Assembly (NCBI GenBank): GCA_015494595.1
Contig: WGAX01000073.1
Location: 1-21,317, forward strand
Length of the DNA: 21,317 nucleotides
Source of the DNA: Nitratiruptor sp.
GTDB taxonomy: Bacteria; Campylobacterota; Campylobacteria; Campylobacterales; Nitratiruptoraceae
Direction of reading: 5' to 3'
A model generated the notes under the pieces. That model was not told the DNA's origin. It ran no database searches and saw only the letters and a program-made list of their open reading frames with translations. Position 1 is the first letter of the stretch; each line of letters begins with the position of its first letter. Shown here piece by piece: positions 20,029 to 21,317 of this stretch. A program made the position numbers and the translations under genes.

Positions 20029-21317
20029 GTGAGACGGATAAACCTATTATTGATGATTTTTGTTTCATTATTATGGGCAAAAGATTATGTAAAAGAGCTT
20101 AAAGCCTATTTAACCGCAAAGGCTTTTAGGGTAGACGGGATGATGTATAGATATGATTTTAATCAAAATGGAGAAATTGAGTATAACGATTGGGTGTATG
20201 TGAGCAGAAGCGGCCGAAAGTATCGGTTATTGGGTACTACGCCAAGTGCAAACAATGCTTTTGGTTTTGCTCCTGTGGATGTAAGTTTGCAAGGATACAC
20301 GCCGGATGGCTATTTTAGTTATATAGGTTTTCCCCACGATAGCGATCGGCGCTTTTCTTGGATCTATCTGCAAGGAGGGCAAATTTACAAGCTTATGGGA
20401 GCAGATGAAAATCACTTCTTTCAATATCTGCAAACGCCTCCCGGAGAGATTGGTCTTTCTGATCTAACTTATCAAATTGATAATCAAAAAGTTTATATTG
20501 TATATAAAAATTTTCAAGCATTTTCTCATATTGTTGGCTCCTATGATACACCCGGATTTAGCTGGAGTGTTGCGGTGAGTGAAGGGTATAGAGCCTATAT
20601 TGCAGATGGAGATGGTGGAGTTATAGCATTGGATATAGAGGGTATAAATCTCTATCATCCACAGCTTTACGCACGCAATGGAGCAATAAAAAAAGCTATG
20701 GATCTTGTGTTAGATGGGGGACATAGTCGTTTATATGCTACTAATGGCAGTACGGTTGCTATGCTTAATCCAAATAGTTTGTCTCTTATCCGAGATATTG
20801 CACTGCCTCAAGCGCAAGAGATTGTAGCCCTTACACTCTCCCCTAATAAAAAGTCTCTTTATGCTTTAGATGGTTTGCATCAACTCTATGTGGTTGATGT
20901 CTCTGATCCAAATTTTCCTGTAACGCAAAAGATTGCGGGGCAAATTTCTGCGATTTTTGTACATAATAATAGACTCTATGTGGTAGATAGTGCGCAAGGT
21001 GTTTTAATATATGATTTGCAAGATCCCTGTTTGCCAAAATTTATAAAAAGAGTTGCTGTTATGGGACTTAATAGTTTAGTCTCTTCTGAAGATAATAGTG
21101 TACTGTATGCTTCTGCCTATAGCAGTACGAAGATTTATGTAATTGATGCTGTAAAAAATACGCTTCTTAAAACTGTAGAAAATTCTTACGAAATGTGTAA
21201 AGTAGTTATAGATTATGCTCATCATCGTCTCTATGCTGTTAATGAGGTTGCCTCTATTGATGTGTATGATATAACTCAAAAAGATGATCCTTGCTATTTG
21301 AAAACAATCTATCTTCC
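20029..21317 (+). CDS. Secreted beta-propeller-like protein with an N-terminal EF-hand loop (cut by right edge)
   Basis: The start is GTG 20029, with AAAGGAG 6 bases upstream and the ciaB stop 3 bases before; the frame stays open for 429 codons to the window edge. The signal peptide is MRRINLLLMIFVSLLWA. Residues 43-54 read DFNQNGEIEYND, a complete calcium-binding EF-hand/dockerin-type loop (D1, N3, N5, G6, I8, D12). From about residue 180 onwards there are repeated blade-like units: RAYIADGDGGVIALDIEG, SLYALDGLHQLYVVDVSD, NRLYVVDSAQGVLIYDLQD and STKIYVIDAVKNTLLK. These resemble LVIVD or YVTN-type propeller repeats, usually cell-surface or periplasmic binding scaffolds. Length and C-terminal anchoring are unknown. 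Function not recognised. Confidence 0.75.
   Translation, partial: MRRINLLLMIFVSLLWAKDYVKELKAYLTAKAFRVDGMMYRYDFNQNGEIEYNDWVYVSRSGRKYRLLGTTPSANNAFGFAPVDVSLQGYTPDGYFSYIGFPHDSDRRFSWIYLQGGQIYKLMGADENHFFQYLQTPPGEIGLSDLTYQIDNQKVYIVYKNFQAFSHIVGSYDTPGFSWSVAVSEGYRAYIADGDGGVIALDIEGINLYHPQLYARNGAIKKAMDLVLDGGHSRLYATNGSTVAMLNPNSLSLIRDIALPQAQEIVALTLSPNKKSLYALDGLHQLYVVDVSDPNFPVTQKIAGQISAIFVHNNRLYVVDSAQGVLIYDLQDPCLPKFIKRVAVMGLNSLVSSEDNSVLYASAYSSTKIYVIDAVKNTLLKTVENSYEMCKVVIDYAHHRLYAVNEVASIDVYDITQKDDPCYLKTIYL

Noticed and set aside
1..21317. CRISPR arrays, tRNA or rRNA genes
   Set aside because: No regularly spaced repeats, no cloverleaf with a T-arm GTTC motif and no conserved rRNA stretches were seen in any intergenic region.

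Overview
The window looks like chromosomal DNA of a Campylobacterota (epsilonproteobacterial) bacterium, probably a free-living respiratory lineage of the Nitratiruptor/Nautilia/Sulfurimonas kind. The evidence is the gene content: a GltX1-type glutamyl-tRNA synthetase close to the Helicobacter form, a CiaB homologue, MqnA of the futalosine menaquinone route, and a roughly 1000-residue NAD-type glutamate dehydrogenase. The DNA is AT-rich and genes are tightly packed. All family calls come from reading motifs and from memory of families; no database was searched.

Layout. (1) 1-1100 is mobile-element debris: the 3' part of an IS200/IS605-type tnpB on the + strand, open at the left edge and apparently with an internal in-frame deletion, meets tail-to-tail the right end of a different tnpB element on the - strand. 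(2) 1126-3758 holds gltX and a malic enzyme with a 4-base overlap. (3) mqnA (-) converges on the malic enzyme and diverges from moaD-moaE (+). (4) 5125-5341 holds a terminator hairpin and a second solo tnpB-type right end that abuts the stop codon of the glutamate dehydrogenase gene. (5) 5342-8323 is the large glutamate dehydrogenase on the - strand. (6) 8412-16194 is one compact + strand run of eight genes: bactofilin, rhodanese-like 1, four-repeat PilJ/NarX-like periplasmic protein, rhodanese-like 2, membrane-anchored LysM protein, M23 endopeptidase, moeA, and a TlpA-like thioredoxin-fold protein. (7) A YajR-like MFS transporter (-) follows, with a bidirectional terminator over its stop codon. 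(8) rdgB, ciaB and a secreted beta-propeller-like protein (cut by the right edge) form a + strand run.

Themes. Bactofilin, LysM anchor and M23 hydrolase in one operon look like a cell-shape or envelope-remodelling module, similar in logic to the Helicobacter CcmA/Csd proteins. Embedded in it is an unusual exported cassette: two paralogous rhodanese-like proteins bracket a soluble protein made of four tandem PilJ/NarX-type sensor domains, each with the Arg-bearing signature that in NarX contacts nitrate. I could not assign a known function to this cassette, and it is the strongest candidate here for an undescribed system. The second theme is RNA: two solo IS605-type right ends at 883-997 and 5203-5345 each have an extended -10 box directly upstream, so they may be free-standing omegaRNA-like genes without a tnpB of their own. 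Molybdenum-cofactor genes (moaD, moaE, moeA), MqnA and possible nitrate sensing would fit anaerobic molybdoenzyme respiration, which is inference.

No tRNA, rRNA, CRISPR array or complete insertion sequence was seen.
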